The notes: generated from the letters alone by a model not told the origin. DNA of 64,000 bases from an unidentified bacterial endosymbiont (GCF_918797525.1 NZ_OU963893.1:2294001-2358000), one strand, 5' to 3'. Shown: positions 1 to 8,804, numbered from the stretch's first letter. Translations and numbers: made by a program.

Positions 1-54
1 CCCCAGTACCCGCGCGCTAAACGCGAACGACTCACTATCTGAGATTTCTTTCAT
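1..54 (-). CDS. dmsD: DmsD Tat proofreading chaperone, N-terminal fragment (cut by window edge)
   Basis: Only the first 18 codons are inside the window. They translate as MKEISDSESF followed by AFSARVLG, and the FSxxARVLG segment matches the start of DmsD, the cytoplasmic redox-enzyme maturation protein that binds the twin-arginine signal peptides of DmsA and YnfE. An AAGGAAGAG Shine-Dalgarno sequence lies just upstream on the minus strand, which fixes the start at 54. It follows ynfH by about 42 bases, the place dmsD holds in the E. coli ynfEFGH-dmsD operon. The identification rests on this short segment plus position. Confidence 0.72.
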   Translation of the reverse strand, partial: MKEISDSESFAFSARVLG

Positions 55-96
55 TACACTCTTCCTTACTGGCGCGGGTTACCCCGCGTGCCTGCA

Positions 97-951
97 TTAA
101 CCCGCAATAGCCAAACCCGCAGTCATATGCATACCATAAAACAGGCCGCGACCCATCAGCTCCCCCAGCACAACCAGCACCACGCCCGCGAACAGGCCAG
201 GGATTTTCGGCTCCTGACGGCGGATTAACGGGCACAGCCAGCAGCCTAATCCGGCGGCGATCAGTGCGATACGCCAGATTTGCCATGTACCGTAATCCGG
301 CAGTAGTTCGCTCGCCTGCTGTACAGAACTGTGGATTGTCGCGAGGTCATTGCTTTGCAGCACAATAACCGCCACGCAGACCAACAGCGCCAGCACGCTG
401 ACGGAGGCGGCAAGGCTACCTTTAAATGTCGCTTTTGCCAGCCGAAGCAGCAGGGCTGCAAACAGCGTACCGCCGAGAACCAGCGTCAGGAAGAACGCCA
501 GGGTGGTGTAACCCGTGTACCAGGTCGGGACGGTATCAATCTGATAAACCCGCGTCATGGCCCAGACAAAGACTATCCCCAGTATCTGACCGATGAGCAG
601 CCATATTTTACCCAGCGCAGGCGGCATTTTACCCAGAACAGATACCAGCCACCAGAAACCGCCAACGGCAAAGAAGATGGAACCTGCCGCGATCTCATTG
701 CTCAACGCTGAAGCACCAACGCGATTGAGGGAGTTAAATGCGCGCAGGGGCGAACCAAGATGTAGTACCGACGCCATAAACCCAATACCCATCACCAGCC
801 ACAGAAAGAACATGCTGCGCACGATCCGGGCTTTTACCGCCTCATCCTTTTCGTTAAACCAGACGAAACCCATCACAATTAGCGCACCGGCGACGCACTG
901 TCCAAAAACGGTGAAGATCACCAGCGGCCATTCATGCCATCCACTTTCCAT
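97..951 (-). CDS. ynfH: DmsC-like membrane anchor subunit YnfH
   Basis: This is the integral-membrane anchor and quinol-oxidising subunit of a DMSO-reductase-family enzyme. The 284-residue protein is almost wholly hydrophobic, with about eight membrane segments, and contains the DmsC/YnfH signatures GWHEWPLVIFT at the N-terminus and HLGSPLRAFNSLNR near residue 65. I chose the ATG at 951 because it begins the family's conserved M-x-x-GWHEWPL start and has an AAGGAGG ribosome site just upstream. A longer reading frame from 993 would add 14 non-conserved residues and overlap ynfG. The start follows the ynfG stop by one base, so the two are translationally coupled. Confidence 0.93.
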   Translation of the reverse strand: MESGWHEWPLVIFTVFGQCVAGALIVMGFVWFNEKDEAVKARIVRSMFFLWLVMGIGFMASVLHLGSPLRAFNSLNRVGASALSNEIAAGSIFFAVGGFWWLVSVLGKMPPALGKIWLLIGQILGIVFVWAMTRVYQIDTVPTWYTGYTTLAFFLTLVLGGTLFAALLLRLAKATFKGSLAASVSVLALLVCVAVIVLQSNDLATIHSSVQQASELLPDYGTWQIWRIALIAAGLGCWLCPLIRRQEPKIPGLFAGVVLVVLGELMGRGLFYGMHMTAGLAIAG

Positions 952-952
952 C

Positions 953-1570
953 TCATACCTCCTTCGGGTTTGCCAGGTAGCCGGTGGTATCACCTGTTGG
1001 CCGGCTGTTGGCGTTCGGTTTAATCACCATGTTCGGCTGCGTAAAATGGGCGGACGGCAGCGGTGCGACGGCGGCCAGCTTGCCGTGTTTTTTGCGCAGT
1101 TCCTCGATGGGGGCAAAATCCAGCGCACGCAGCGGGCAGGACTCGACGCAAATCGGCTTTTTACCGTCGGCGACGCGGGTATGGCAGCCATCGCACTTGG
1201 TCATGTGGCCTTTGGCTGCATTGTACTGCGGTGCGCCGTACGGGCAGGCCATATGGCAGTAGCGACAGCCGATGCAGACCTCTTCGTCCACCACCACAAA
1301 GCCGTCGTCACGCTTGTGCATCGCCCCGCTCGGACACACTTTGGTACAGGCCGGATCTTCGCAGTGATTGCAGGCAATCGACAGGTAATAGGCAAACACA
1401 TTCTGATGCCAGACGCCGTTGTCCTCCTGCCAGTCGCCCCCCGCGTATTCGTAAACACGGCGGAAGCTGACGTCCGGGGTTAAGTCTTTGTAATCTTTAC
1501 AGGCCAGCTCGCAGGTTTTGCACCCGGTGCACCGGCTGGAATCAATATAAAATCCATACTGGGTTGTCAT
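953..1570 (-). CDS. ynfG: DmsB-like four [4Fe-4S] electron-transfer subunit YnfG
   Basis: The 205-residue protein carries four cysteine clusters of the ferredoxin type: CTGCKTCELAC near residue 14, CNHCEDPACTKVCPSG near 67, CIGCRYCHMACPYG near 99, and CDGCHTRVADG with a later CVESCP. This is the DmsB arrangement, passing electrons from the membrane anchor to the molybdopterin subunit. The length equals E. coli YnfG/DmsB. It lies 10 bases after the ynfE stop and one base before ynfH, so it is a middle cistron. It has no Tat signal of its own and, as known for DmsB, would be exported bound to the catalytic subunit. Confidence 0.95.
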   Translation of the reverse strand: MTTQYGFYIDSSRCTGCKTCELACKDYKDLTPDVSFRRVYEYAGGDWQEDNGVWHQNVFAYYLSIACNHCEDPACTKVCPSGAMHKRDDGFVVVDEEVCIGCRYCHMACPYGAPQYNAAKGHMTKCDGCHTRVADGKKPICVESCPLRALDFAPIEELRKKHGKLAAVAPLPSAHFTQPNMVIKPNANSRPTGDTTGYLANPKEV

Positions 1571-1580
1571 CGGTTACTCC

Positions 1581-4019
1581 TTACGCCTTTTCAATTTGCA
1601 CCAGATTAGTGTGCTGCGGGTTGCCTTTTGCCAGCGGCGACGGACGGTGCGTGGTTAAGGTGTTGATACACGAACCGTGGTCCACGCGATCGCCGTTCAT
1701 GTTGGCGTCGTGCCAGGCACCCTGACCCATAGCGCTGACGCCGGGCATGATGCGTGGCGTGACCTTTGCCGGAATACGCACTTCGCCGCGATTGTTAAAG
1801 ACGCGTACGCTATCACCGTTTTTGATGCCACGTTTTTCTGCATCGACAGGGTTGATCCACACTTCCTGACGGCAGGCGGCTTTCAGCACATCGACGTTGC
1901 CGTAGCTGGAGTGGGTGCGTGCTTTAAAGTGGAAACCAAACAACTGCAGTGGGAAGGTGCTGCGCGCTGGCGAATCCCAGCCGTCGAACGTGGAGGCATA
2001 CACCGGGAGAGGACTGATGGTTTCATCTTTTTCCAGTTCCCAGGCGGCCGCAATTTCAGCCAGTGCGCTGGAATAAATTTCAATTTTGCCGGATGGCGTT
2101 TTAAGCGGATTCGCTTGCGGATTGTCACGAAATTTTTTATAGGCCACAAAATGTCCGTTAGGATCTTTGCGCTTATAAATGCCCGTCTTTTTCAGCTCGT
2201 CATAGGACGGCAGTTGAGGATCTTTTTCCAGCATTTTGGCGTACAGATACTGCAGCCACTGCGCCTGGGTGCGGCCTTCAGTAAACTGCTGGTGAATATC
2301 CGGCCCCAGACGTTTTGCCACTTCACTCATGATCCAGTAGATGGGCTTGCGTTCAAACTTCGGCGCGGTGACGGGCTGGAGGAAAATCAGATAGCCCATA
2401 TTGCCCGCGTAATCGTTAGGAATGATATCTTCCTGTTCGACGGTCATCAGATCGGGCAGCAGAATGTCGGCATACTTCGCCGAAGAGGTCATAAAGTTGT
2501 CGATCACCACGATGGTTTCGCACGTGCTTTCATCCTGCAAAATATCGTGGGTCTTATTGATATCCGAATGCTGGTTAGTGATGGTATTACCGGCATAGTT
2601 CCAGATAAATTTGATCGGCACATCGAGTTTATCTTTGCCGCGCACGCCATCACGAAGGGCGGTCATTTCCGGGCCACGGGCGATGGCGTCGGTCCAGCTA
2701 AAGCAGGAAATCTGCGTTTTTACCGGGTTATCCGGCAACGGCATGCGCTCAATGGTGATGGTGTACGTTGACTCACGCGCGCCGCTGTTGCCGCCGTTGA
2801 TGCCGACGTTGCCGGTTAAAATTGGCAGCATGGCGATGGCCCGCGAGGTCAGTTCGCCGTTCGCCTGACGCTGTGGCCCCCAGCCCTGGCAGATATAGGC
2901 CGGTTTCGCCTGGCCCATTTCGCGGGCCAGTTTGATGATGCGCTCGGCCGGGATCCCGGTAATGCGCGAAGCCCATTCCGGCGTTTTCGCCGTATGGTCA
3001 TCACCCTGACCCAGAATGTAAGCTTTGTAATGGCCGTTTGCTGGCGCGCCTTCCGGCAGCGTTTTTTCATCATAGCCGACACAGTATTTATCCAGAAACG
3101 GCTGGTCGACCAGGTTTTCATCAATCAACACCCAGGCGATACCGGCCACCAGCGCAGCATCGGTGCCAGGGCGAATCGGGATCCATTCGTCTTCACGCCC
3201 GGCGGCAGTATCGGTATACCGTGGATCGATAACAATCATTCGCGCATGAGAGCGTTCGCGGGCTTGCTCAAGGTAATAGGCGATCCCGCCGCCACTCATG
3301 CGCGTTTCCGCCGGGTTATTACCGAACATCACCACCAGTTTAGTGTTTGCAATATCCGAGGTGCTGTTACCGTCATTGCTACCGTAGGTATACGGCATCG
3401 CGCAGGAAATTTGTGCCGTGCTGTAGGTGCCGTAATGGCTTAAAAAACCACCATAGCAGTTCATCAGCCGCGCCACCAGCGAAGCATAAGGCGAGGAGCG
3501 TGTGATATTGCCGCCCACAACGCCAGAGGAGTAGTTGATGTAAACCGCTTCGTTACCGTATTTTTCCACTACGTGTTTAAGGCTTGACGAAATGGTGTCC
3601 AGCGCTTCGTCCCAGCTAATTCGTTCAAACTTGCCTTCGCCACGCTTGCCGGCGCGTTTCATTGGGTAGTTAAGGCGGTCGGGGTGGTTAATACGACGGC
3701 GAATAGAGCGGCCACGCAGGCAAGCCCGCACCTGGTGATTGCCGTACAGATCATCGCCGGTGTTATCTGTTTCAACCCAATACACTTCGTTATCGCGCAC
3801 GTGCAGGCGCAGCGGGCAGCGGCTACCGCAGTTGACGGAACAGGCGCCCCAGACAACCTTCTCCTCTACGGGCTGGACGGCGCGTTGTATCGCGGCGGCG
3901 GCGCTTTTTAAACCAAAAGGTAACGACAGCCCACCTGCGGCAAGCGCCAGCGACCCTATTGCCGTGGATTTGACCAGAGACCGGCGGGAAATACCGCCGT
4001 AATGTTCGATATCGGACAT
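1581..4019 (-). CDS. ynfE: Tat-exported molybdopterin oxidoreductase YnfE (DMSO/selenate reductase family)
   Basis: This is the catalytic subunit of a DmsA-family reductase, 812 residues. The N-terminus has a twin-arginine signal (ISRRSLVKSTAIGSLALAAG), then the 4Fe-4S motif C-x3-C-x3-C near residue 58 with RACLRGRSIRRR, and the molybdopterin domains. The C-terminus ends SPLAKGNPQHTNLVQIEKA, as in YnfE/YnfF. By eye it resembles E. coli YnfE (808 aa) more than YnfF. E. coli has both paralogues in tandem; only one copy is present here. In E. coli, YnfE/F act in selenate reduction and can assemble with YnfGH. The start at 4019 is preceded by GGGGTGAG, which lies inside a long hairpin described separately. 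Confidence 0.93.
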   Translation of the reverse strand: MSDIEHYGGISRRSLVKSTAIGSLALAAGGLSLPFGLKSAAAAIQRAVQPVEEKVVWGACSVNCGSRCPLRLHVRDNEVYWVETDNTGDDLYGNHQVRACLRGRSIRRRINHPDRLNYPMKRAGKRGEGKFERISWDEALDTISSSLKHVVEKYGNEAVYINYSSGVVGGNITRSSPYASLVARLMNCYGGFLSHYGTYSTAQISCAMPYTYGSNDGNSTSDIANTKLVVMFGNNPAETRMSGGGIAYYLEQARERSHARMIVIDPRYTDTAAGREDEWIPIRPGTDAALVAGIAWVLIDENLVDQPFLDKYCVGYDEKTLPEGAPANGHYKAYILGQGDDHTAKTPEWASRITGIPAERIIKLAREMGQAKPAYICQGWGPQRQANGELTSRAIAMLPILTGNVGINGGNSGARESTYTITIERMPLPDNPVKTQISCFSWTDAIARGPEMTALRDGVRGKDKLDVPIKFIWNYAGNTITNQHSDINKTHDILQDESTCETIVVIDNFMTSSAKYADILLPDLMTVEQEDIIPNDYAGNMGYLIFLQPVTAPKFERKPIYWIMSEVAKRLGPDIHQQFTEGRTQAQWLQYLYAKMLEKDPQLPSYDELKKTGIYKRKDPNGHFVAYKKFRDNPQANPLKTPSGKIEIYSSALAEIAAAWELEKDETISPLPVYASTFDGWDSPARSTFPLQLFGFHFKARTHSSYGNVDVLKAACRQEVWINPVDAEKRGIKNGDSVRVFNNRGEVRIPAKVTPRIMPGVSAMGQGAWHDANMNGDRVDHGSCINTLTTHRPSPLAKGNPQHTNLVQIEKA

Positions 4020-4020
4020 G

Positions 4021-4090
4021 ACTCACCCCATCATTGTAAATACCGGTTATTTTCGCCCGTGACTACAATCGGGCTAATGATGGGGTGAGT
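4021..4090 (-). promoter_or_regulatory. 15-bp perfect hairpin covering the ynfE ribosome-binding site
   Basis: ACTCACCCCATCATT at 4021-4035 is exactly complementary to AATGATGGGGTGAGT at 4076-4090, with a 40-base spacer that holds a smaller GCCCG/CGGGC stem. In the ynfE transcript the 3' arm contains the GGGGTGA Shine-Dalgarno sequence and ends one base before the ATG. If it folds, the site would be occluded. The complementarity is read directly from the sequence; a translational control role is inferred. Confidence 0.6.
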
Positions 4091-4115
4091 GTTACTTATT
4101 TAGAGGTAGTAAATC

Positions 4116-4129
4116 TTAATCCTTATCAA
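4116..4129 (-). promoter_or_regulatory. FNR-like box upstream of ynfE
   Basis: On the minus strand the sequence is TTGAT-AAGG-ATTAA, nine of ten matches to the FNR consensus TTGAT-N4-ATCAA. It lies about 100 bases upstream of the ynfE start. If FNR acted as a class II activator from here, transcription would begin near 4080, making most of the hairpin region part of the leader. FNR activation of ynfE is established in E. coli; here it is inferred from the site. Confidence 0.6.
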
Positions 4130-4163
4130 ATCAAAGGACAATGGCGCCGTAATTGTACCTCAA

Positions 4164-4448
4164 TTACTGGGGTTCACCTTGCGGACTTTCCTGAGCCCCT
4201 ACAGCACCTGTGCGGGTATACAAAATCTTGAAAGTATCGTTGGCACAATGCCCAACCACCTGCGCGTCAGGCTGGTCGGCCTGATCGTTGGGAACAATGT
4301 TAAGGCTAAAGCCAGACTCGGGCACGCCGTTATTGATGATTTTCTGCTGAATGTCGCTTTTTATGCGTTCGCAGGAATCTGGGGCGGCCAGCACGGCCGT
4401 TGACGCACTCATTAACAGCAGGGCGGTAATCCAGGGTAACCGTTTCAT
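4164..4448 (-). CDS. ynfD: YnfD, DUF1161 periplasmic protein
   Basis: The 94-residue protein has a clear signal peptide (MKRLPWITALLLMSASTAVLA, cleaved before APDSC) and the DUF1161 pattern, with CERIK near residue 26, a central PxSGFSL segment and VVGHC near residue 66. The two cysteines probably form a disulfide. It matches E. coli YnfD in order and content, and its function is unknown. The start has an AAGGAGC ribosome site. It is divergent from ynfC, with 106 bases between the starts. Confidence 0.88.
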   Translation of the reverse strand: MKRLPWITALLLMSASTAVLAAPDSCERIKSDIQQKIINNGVPESGFSLNIVPNDQADQPDAQVVGHCANDTFKILYTRTGAVGAQESPQGEPQ

Positions 4449-4554
4449 GTATAGCTCCTTTTCTCTGTGTAATGGTTAATTTTAGCAGGGTTCGTGTAAA
4501 CATCTGTATTTGCTAATATGAATAAGAATAATCTTTCTAAAACGGTAAAAAGAT

Positions 4555-5262
4555 GTGAAGAAATACGTAATTATGCTGCTCGCAACGACGCTGATCGGCT
4601 GTGACAATAGCTCCACGCCGCTGTCGTTTACGCCGGAGATGGCTAGTTTTTCGAATGAGTTTGATTTTGATCCCCTGCGCGGTCCGGTCAAAGATTTCTC
4701 CCAGACCTTGTTCAATGACAAGGGCGAAGTATCTAAACGGATCACCGGCACGCTGTCAGCGGAAGGCTGCTTCGACACTCTGGAACTGCACGATCTGGAT
4801 GCCAACACCGGCGTGGCGTTGGTGCTGGATGCGAATTATTACCTGGATGCCGAAACCCAGCAGCGTAAAGTCAAGCTACAGGGGAAATGTCAGTTGGCTG
4901 AGCTGCCGTCTGCAGGCGTAACGTGGGAAACCGATGATAATGGATTTGTGGTCGCGGCGCACGGCAAAGAGAGGGTTGTAAACTACCGTTACGACGCTGA
5001 TGGCTATCCGCTGGGTAAAACGACTGTCTCAGGGGACCAGCGTTTGTCCGTGCAGTCAACGCCGTCGAAAGACGTGCGCAAAAGAATGGACTATTCAGCT
5101 GTCAGCACGCTTAACGATAAACCGCTGGGGAACGTGAAGCAAAGCTGCGATTACGACAGACATAATAATACGATAAGCTGCGAGCTGATTATCTCAGATG
5201 AGAGCGTCACTCCTGCGGTGGAGCACCAGTACACCATTAAAAATACCATTGAATACTATTAA
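4555..5262 (+). CDS. ynfC: YnfC lipoprotein (UPF0257)
   Basis: The 235-residue protein begins with a lipoprotein signal ending in the lipobox LIGC (cysteine near residue 16). The segment TPEMASFSNEFDFDPLRGPV matches E. coli YnfC, as does the ending YTIKNTIEYY. Its function is unknown; D17 of the precursor (CDN) would favour inner-membrane retention by the +2 rule. The start is GTG at 4555: an ATG two bases upstream runs straight into TGA (ATGTGA), so GTG is the only in-frame start giving a full signal peptide. The ribosome site is weak. Confidence 0.88.
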   Translation: MKKYVIMLLATTLIGCDNSSTPLSFTPEMASFSNEFDFDPLRGPVKDFSQTLFNDKGEVSKRITGTLSAEGCFDTLELHDLDANTGVALVLDANYYLDAETQQRKVKLQGKCQLAELPSAGVTWETDDNGFVVAAHGKERVVNYRYDADGYPLGKTTVSGDQRLSVQSTPSKDVRKRMDYSAVSTLNDKPLGNVKQSCDYDRHNNTISCELIISDESVTPAVEHQYTIKNTIEYY

Positions 5263-5271
5263 CGCGAAATA

Positions 5272-5293
5272 ACCGCGCAGTTTACTGCGCGGT
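5272..5293. terminator. Bidirectional stem-loop between ynfC and speG
   Basis: ACCGCGCAG (5272-5280), loop TTTA, CTGCGCGGT (5285-5293): a 9-bp perfect stem between two convergent genes. The speG stop codon sits in the loop. On the minus strand the stem is followed by TATTTC and on the plus strand by CGGTTTC, both weak tails. Confidence 0.65.
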
Positions 5294-5842
5294 CGGTTTC
5301 AACAGGCTGGCGGCTGAAGATTTGTGTCCAGCCAGATGCTGGTGCTGGAAAATGCACATCCGGATGGTATTGCGGTACTCGCCATTGATAAAGAACTCGT
5401 GAATCAGTTCACCTTCCACCATAAAACCTAATTTACGGTAGATATGAATGGCTTTTTCATTCTCTTTATCAACGATCAGATAAAGCTTGTACAGATTCAG
5501 GACGTTGAACCCGTAATCCATGGCAAGCTTTGCCGCGCGTGAGGCGAGTCCTTTCCCCTGATGCTCCGGCGAAATAATGATCTGAAATTCCGCCCGCCGG
5601 TGAACGTGGTTGATCTCTACCAGTTCAACCAGCCCGGCTTTTTCACCTCCGCACTCAACGACAAAGCGACGTTCACTCTGGTCGTGAATGTGCTTATCGT
5701 AAAGATCCGACAGTTCCACAAAGGCTTCATACGGCTCTTCAAACCAGTAGCGCATGACGCTGGCGTTGTTGTCGAGCTGGTGGACGAAACGCAAATCCTC
5801 CCGCTCCAGCGGACGCAGTTTTATGTCATGGTTTGGCGGCAT
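5282..5842 (-). CDS. speG: Spermidine N1-acetyltransferase SpeG
   Basis: This is a GNAT-family acetyltransferase that transfers acetyl from acetyl-CoA to spermidine and spermine, limiting polyamine toxicity. The 186-residue protein has [11 protein letters not shown] at the N-terminus, [15 protein letters not shown], and the acetyl-CoA loop [18 protein letters not shown] near residue 85. The reading frame extends 30 codons further upstream, but the ATG at 5842 gives exactly the E. coli length and start. That ATG overlaps the ynfB stop (TAATG), so ynfB and speG are co-transcribed and coupled, as in E. coli. Confidence 0.96.
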   Translation of the reverse strand: MPPNHDIKLRPLEREDLRFVHQLDNNASVMRYWFEEPYEAFVELSDLYDKHIHDQSERRFVVECGGEKAGLVELVEINHVHRRAEFQIIISPEHQGKGLASRAAKLAMDYGFNVLNLYKLYLIVDKENEKAIHIYRKLGFMVEGELIHEFFINGEYRNTIRMCIFQHQHLAGHKSSAASLLKPTAQ

Positions 5843-6180
5843 TAGGGGGCAACCGTGCGGCCGGTGCGTCGATCCAGGCAGCGCAGGGTGTTCGGCTCCC
5901 AGTAAGCATTTGTATTCGCGCTCTGCTGACACTTATCGCGAGCATCGAAGGCGACATCTTCTTTATCCCACTCTTTTTCCACGCGGGAGTTGACCTTGTG
6001 GCGCAGGCTACGGGTGTCATTCCATTGTTCTTTGTCCATCGCTGCATTCTGGCGGCTTTGTGCACTGTCGCCAGATTCAATAATCAGTTTGCTGGTTTCC
6101 GCGGTTGCCGTCGCGGTGAAGGCGAGCGTAGACAGCGCCAGGGCGGCTGTCAGACAAAGGCGTTTGCTTAATGTTGTCAT
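5842..6180 (-). CDS. ynfB: YnfB, UPF0482 periplasmic protein
   Basis: The 112-residue protein has a signal peptide ([20 protein letters not shown], cleaved near TAEA/AETS) and a short charged mature domain with [19 protein letters not shown] and [12 protein letters not shown]. It matches E. coli YnfB (113 aa); function unknown. I chose the ATG at 6180, preceded by AGGAAATGCT, over an upstream frame extension to 6255 that would add 25 unrelated residues before the signal peptide. It is the first gene of the ynfB-speG unit. Confidence 0.88.
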   Translation of the reverse strand: MTTLSKRLCLTAALALSTLAFTATATAETSKLIIESGDSAQSRQNAAMDKEQWNDTRSLRHKVNSRVEKEWDKEDVAFDARDKCQQSANTNAYWEPNTLRCLDRRTGRTVAP

Positions 6181-6413
6181 AGCATTTCCTTTTTGATGGG
6201 TGCAGATAATCAAATTATCCAGGATCGATTCTACACCAAAGCGAAAGGGTGGCATACCCGTACCGCAGGTATGGAAAAGTAAAAATCATTATCCGATGTG
6301 ATGATTAAATCAAACCTCACCTGACGTTAGAAAAGTCCAAAAAGAGACCTTCGATTTTTGACCGCGCACGTTAGCACCTGGTTTTTGTGATCGTCCGCCA
6401 AATTTTAGATCGT

Positions 6414-6431
6414 CATACTTGTATGGTAGTA
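6414..6431 (+). promoter_or_regulatory. Putative RspR operator upstream of rspA
   Basis: The sequence contains CATAC-TT-GTATG (6414-6425), an inverted repeat, continuing into GTAGTA. The 9-mer ATGGTAGTA (6423-6431) occurs again in reverse orientation at 14953-14961, just upstream of rspR. RspR (YdfH) is the known GntR-family regulator of rspAB in E. coli. The operator role is inferred from the shared motif. The rest of the 304-base gap (6181-6484) shows no gene. Confidence 0.5.
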
Positions 6432-6484
6432 GTGTAGTTACGTAGATTTCCAGCATCACAACACGCGATGTAAGGAAATGGATT

Positions 6485-7699
6485 ATGAAAATTGTAGGGG
6501 CTGAAGTCTTTGTTACCTGCCCGGGGCGTAACTTTGTCACCCTTAAAATCACCACCGACGAGGGGATTGTCGGTTTTGGGGATGCCACCCTCAATGGGCG
6601 TGAACTCTCTGTCGCGTCTTACCTTAAAGATCACCTCTGCCCGCAACTGATTGGCCGCGATGCGCAGCGTATCGAAGATATCTGGCAATTCTTCTATAAA
6701 GGCGCCTACTGGCGTCGCGGGCCGGTTACGATGTCGGCCATTTCTGCTATCGATATGGCGTTGTGGGACATTAAAGCCAAAGCGGCCAATATGCCGCTCT
6801 ACCAACTGCTGGGGGGAGCATCCCGTGAAGGCGTAATGGTCTATTGCCATACCACCGGGCACACTATCGACGATGTTCTTGAAGATTACGCGCGGCATAA
6901 AGAGATGGGCTTTAAGGCCATCCGCGTGCAGTGCGGCGTGCCGGGAATGAAAACCACCTACGGTATGTCGAAGGGAAAAGGGCTGGCCTACGAGCCTGCC
7001 ACTAAAGGGGATTGGCCGGAAGAGCAACTGTGGTCCACCGAGAAATACCTCGATTTCACACCGAAACTGTTTGATGCGGTGCGCAGCAAGTTTGGTTTCA
7101 ACGAGCACCTGCTTCACGATATGCACCACCGCCTGACACCTATTGAAGCAGCCCGCTTCGGTAAGAGCATTGAGCCCTTCCGCATGTTCTGGATGGAGGA
7201 TCCGACCCCGGCAGAAAACCAGGCTTGCTTCCGCTTAATCCGCCAGCACACCGTCACGCCCATTGCTGTGGGCGAAGTGTTTAACAGCATCTGGGATTGT
7301 AAACAGCTTATCGAAGAGCAACTGATCGACTATATCCGCACCACCATGACACATGCGGGTGGGATCACTGGCATGCGCCGTATTGCGGACTTCGCATCGC
7401 TCTATCAGGTGCGTACGGGTTCACATGGCCCATCGGATCTTTCACCCATCTGCCACGCGGCCGCGCTGCATTTTGACCTGTGGGTGCCGAACTTTGGCGT
7501 GCAGGAGTACATGGGCTACTCGGAGCAAATGCTGGAAGTCTTCCCACATAGCTGGCGCTTTGAGAACGGCTATATGCACCCGGGAGATAAGCCAGGGCTG
7601 GGCATTGAGTTTGACGAGAAACTGGCCGCCAGATACCCCTATGATCCCGCCTATTTGCCGGTAGCCCGTCTGGAAGATGGCACGCTGTGGAACTGGTGA
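6485..7699 (+). CDS. rspA: RspA, mannonate-dehydratase-family (enolase superfamily) protein
   Basis: This is an enolase-superfamily dehydratase of the ManD group, 404 residues. The N-terminal capping domain ([16 protein letters not shown]) is followed by the barrel with metal ligands Asp212 (HDMHHR), Glu238 (WMEDP) and Glu264 (VGEVFN), and the C-terminal segment [12 protein letters not shown]. Enzymes of this family dehydrate D-mannonate and related acid sugars; E. coli RspA was first named for a starvation-sensing phenotype. A GGAAATGGATT ribosome site precedes the start. It is the first gene of rspA-rspB and shares an island with two transporters and a polyol dehydrogenase, which supports a catabolic role. 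Confidence 0.93.
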   Translation: MKIVGAEVFVTCPGRNFVTLKITTDEGIVGFGDATLNGRELSVASYLKDHLCPQLIGRDAQRIEDIWQFFYKGAYWRRGPVTMSAISAIDMALWDIKAKAANMPLYQLLGGASREGVMVYCHTTGHTIDDVLEDYARHKEMGFKAIRVQCGVPGMKTTYGMSKGKGLAYEPATKGDWPEEQLWSTEKYLDFTPKLFDAVRSKFGFNEHLLHDMHHRLTPIEAARFGKSIEPFRMFWMEDPTPAENQACFRLIRQHTVTPIAVGEVFNSIWDCKQLIEEQLIDYIRTTMTHAGGITGMRRIADFASLYQVRTGSHGPSDLSPICHAAALHFDLWVPNFGVQEYMGYSEQMLEVFPHSWRFENGYMHPGDKPGLGIEFDEKLAARYPYDPAYLPVARLEDGTLWNW

Positions 7700-7712
7700 G
7701 AAGGAGCCAAAA

Positions 7713-8732
7713 ATGAAAAGCGTAGTGATTAAACAACCGAACGAACTGGTGATTGAAGAGCGCCCGCTCCCGATGCCTGCCGCGGGTGAAGTCCGCGTCA
7801 ACGTTAAGCTTGCCGGGATCTGCGGTTCTGATAGCCATATTTACCGTGGACATAACCCCTTTGCTCACTATCCACGCACGATCGGCCATGAGTTTTTTGG
7901 TGAGATCGATGCCGTCGGGGAGGGAGTTAACCGTTCGCGTCTGGGCCAACGCGTTTCGGTTGATCCGGTGATTAGCTGCGGGCATTGCTACCCGTGCTCT
8001 GTCGGGAAACCTAACGTTTGCACCTCGCTGGTGGTACTGGGCGTCCACCGTGACGGCGGATTCAGCGAGTACGCGGTTGTTCCCGCACACAACGCCTGGC
8101 CTATCCCGGACGCTATTGCCGACAAGCACGCCGTCATGGTTGAGCCTTTTACCATTGCCGCCAACGTTACAGGCCAGATAGCCCCCACAGAGCAGGACGT
8201 TGCCTTGATCTACGGCGCAGGCCCGATGGGGCTTGTCACCGTGCAGGCGCTGAAAGGCGTCTATAAGGTGAAGCTGGTCATCGTCGTGGACCGGATAGAC
8301 GAGCGTCTGGCAATGGCGCAGCGCAGCGGGGCTGATTGGGTGATCAACAATGGCGAGCGCTCATTACAGGCGGCCCTGGACGAGAGAGGGATCATGCCGA
8401 CCATCGTTATTGATGCCGCCTGCCATCCGTCCATTTTGCAGGAGGCGATAACCCTTGCCTCGCCGGCTGCACGTATTGTGCTGATGGGCTTTTCCAGCGA
8501 GGCGAGCCAGATTGTTCAGCAAGCAATAACCGGCAAAGAGCTGTCAATCTTCTCTTCGCGCCTCAATGCCAACAAATTCCGGGTCGTCATAGACTGGCTG
8601 GAGAAAGGGCTAATCGACCCTGAAAAACTGATAACCCATACCTTTGACTATCACCATGTAACCGACGCCATTGAACTGTTTGAAAAAGACCAGCGGCAGT
8701 GCTGCAAGGTCTTGCTTACGTTCAGCCAATAA
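7713..8732 (+). CDS. rspB: RspB, zinc-dependent medium-chain alcohol dehydrogenase
   Basis: The 339-residue protein is a zinc-type MDR oxidoreductase. It has the catalytic zinc motif GHEFFGEIDAVGEG near residue 56, the structural zinc loop CGHCYPCSVGKPNVC near residue 90, and a nucleotide-binding fold with GAGPMGLVT near residue 170. It probably oxidises an acid-sugar or polyol intermediate that RspA then dehydrates; the true substrate is not known. I chose the ATG at 7713, 13 bases after the rspA stop and preceded by AAGGAG, over an in-frame ATG at 7677 inside rspA. Confidence 0.92.
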   Translation: MKSVVIKQPNELVIEERPLPMPAAGEVRVNVKLAGICGSDSHIYRGHNPFAHYPRTIGHEFFGEIDAVGEGVNRSRLGQRVSVDPVISCGHCYPCSVGKPNVCTSLVVLGVHRDGGFSEYAVVPAHNAWPIPDAIADKHAVMVEPFTIAANVTGQIAPTEQDVALIYGAGPMGLVTVQALKGVYKVKLVIVVDRIDERLAMAQRSGADWVINNGERSLQAALDERGIMPTIVIDAACHPSILQEAITLASPAARIVLMGFSSEASQIVQQAITGKELSIFSSRLNANKFRVVIDWLEKGLIDPEKLITHTFDYHHVTDAIELFEKDQRQCCKVLLTFSQ

Positions 8733-8747
8733 TAAATCACGCGGTTA

Positions 8748-8769
8748 AGAGCCTGTGCAGACAGGCTCT
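8748..8769 (+). terminator. 9-bp stem-loop between rspB and ydfJ
   Basis: AGAGCCTGT (8748-8756), loop GCAG, ACAGGCTCT (8761-8769). There is no U-tract, so it may stabilise mRNA or attenuate rather than terminate; ydfJ follows in the same direction 35 bases later. Confidence 0.4.
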
Positions 8770-8804
8770 AAGTAGTACGCATCTTACCTTTAGAGAAAGC
8801 CATT

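Noticed and set aside
593..1483. A 296-codon plus-strand frame
   Set aside because: It is antisense to ynfH and ynfG; composition is a shadow of their codons.
1677..2771. A 364-codon plus-strand frame
   Set aside because: It is antisense to the well-conserved ynfE gene and has no recognisable domain.
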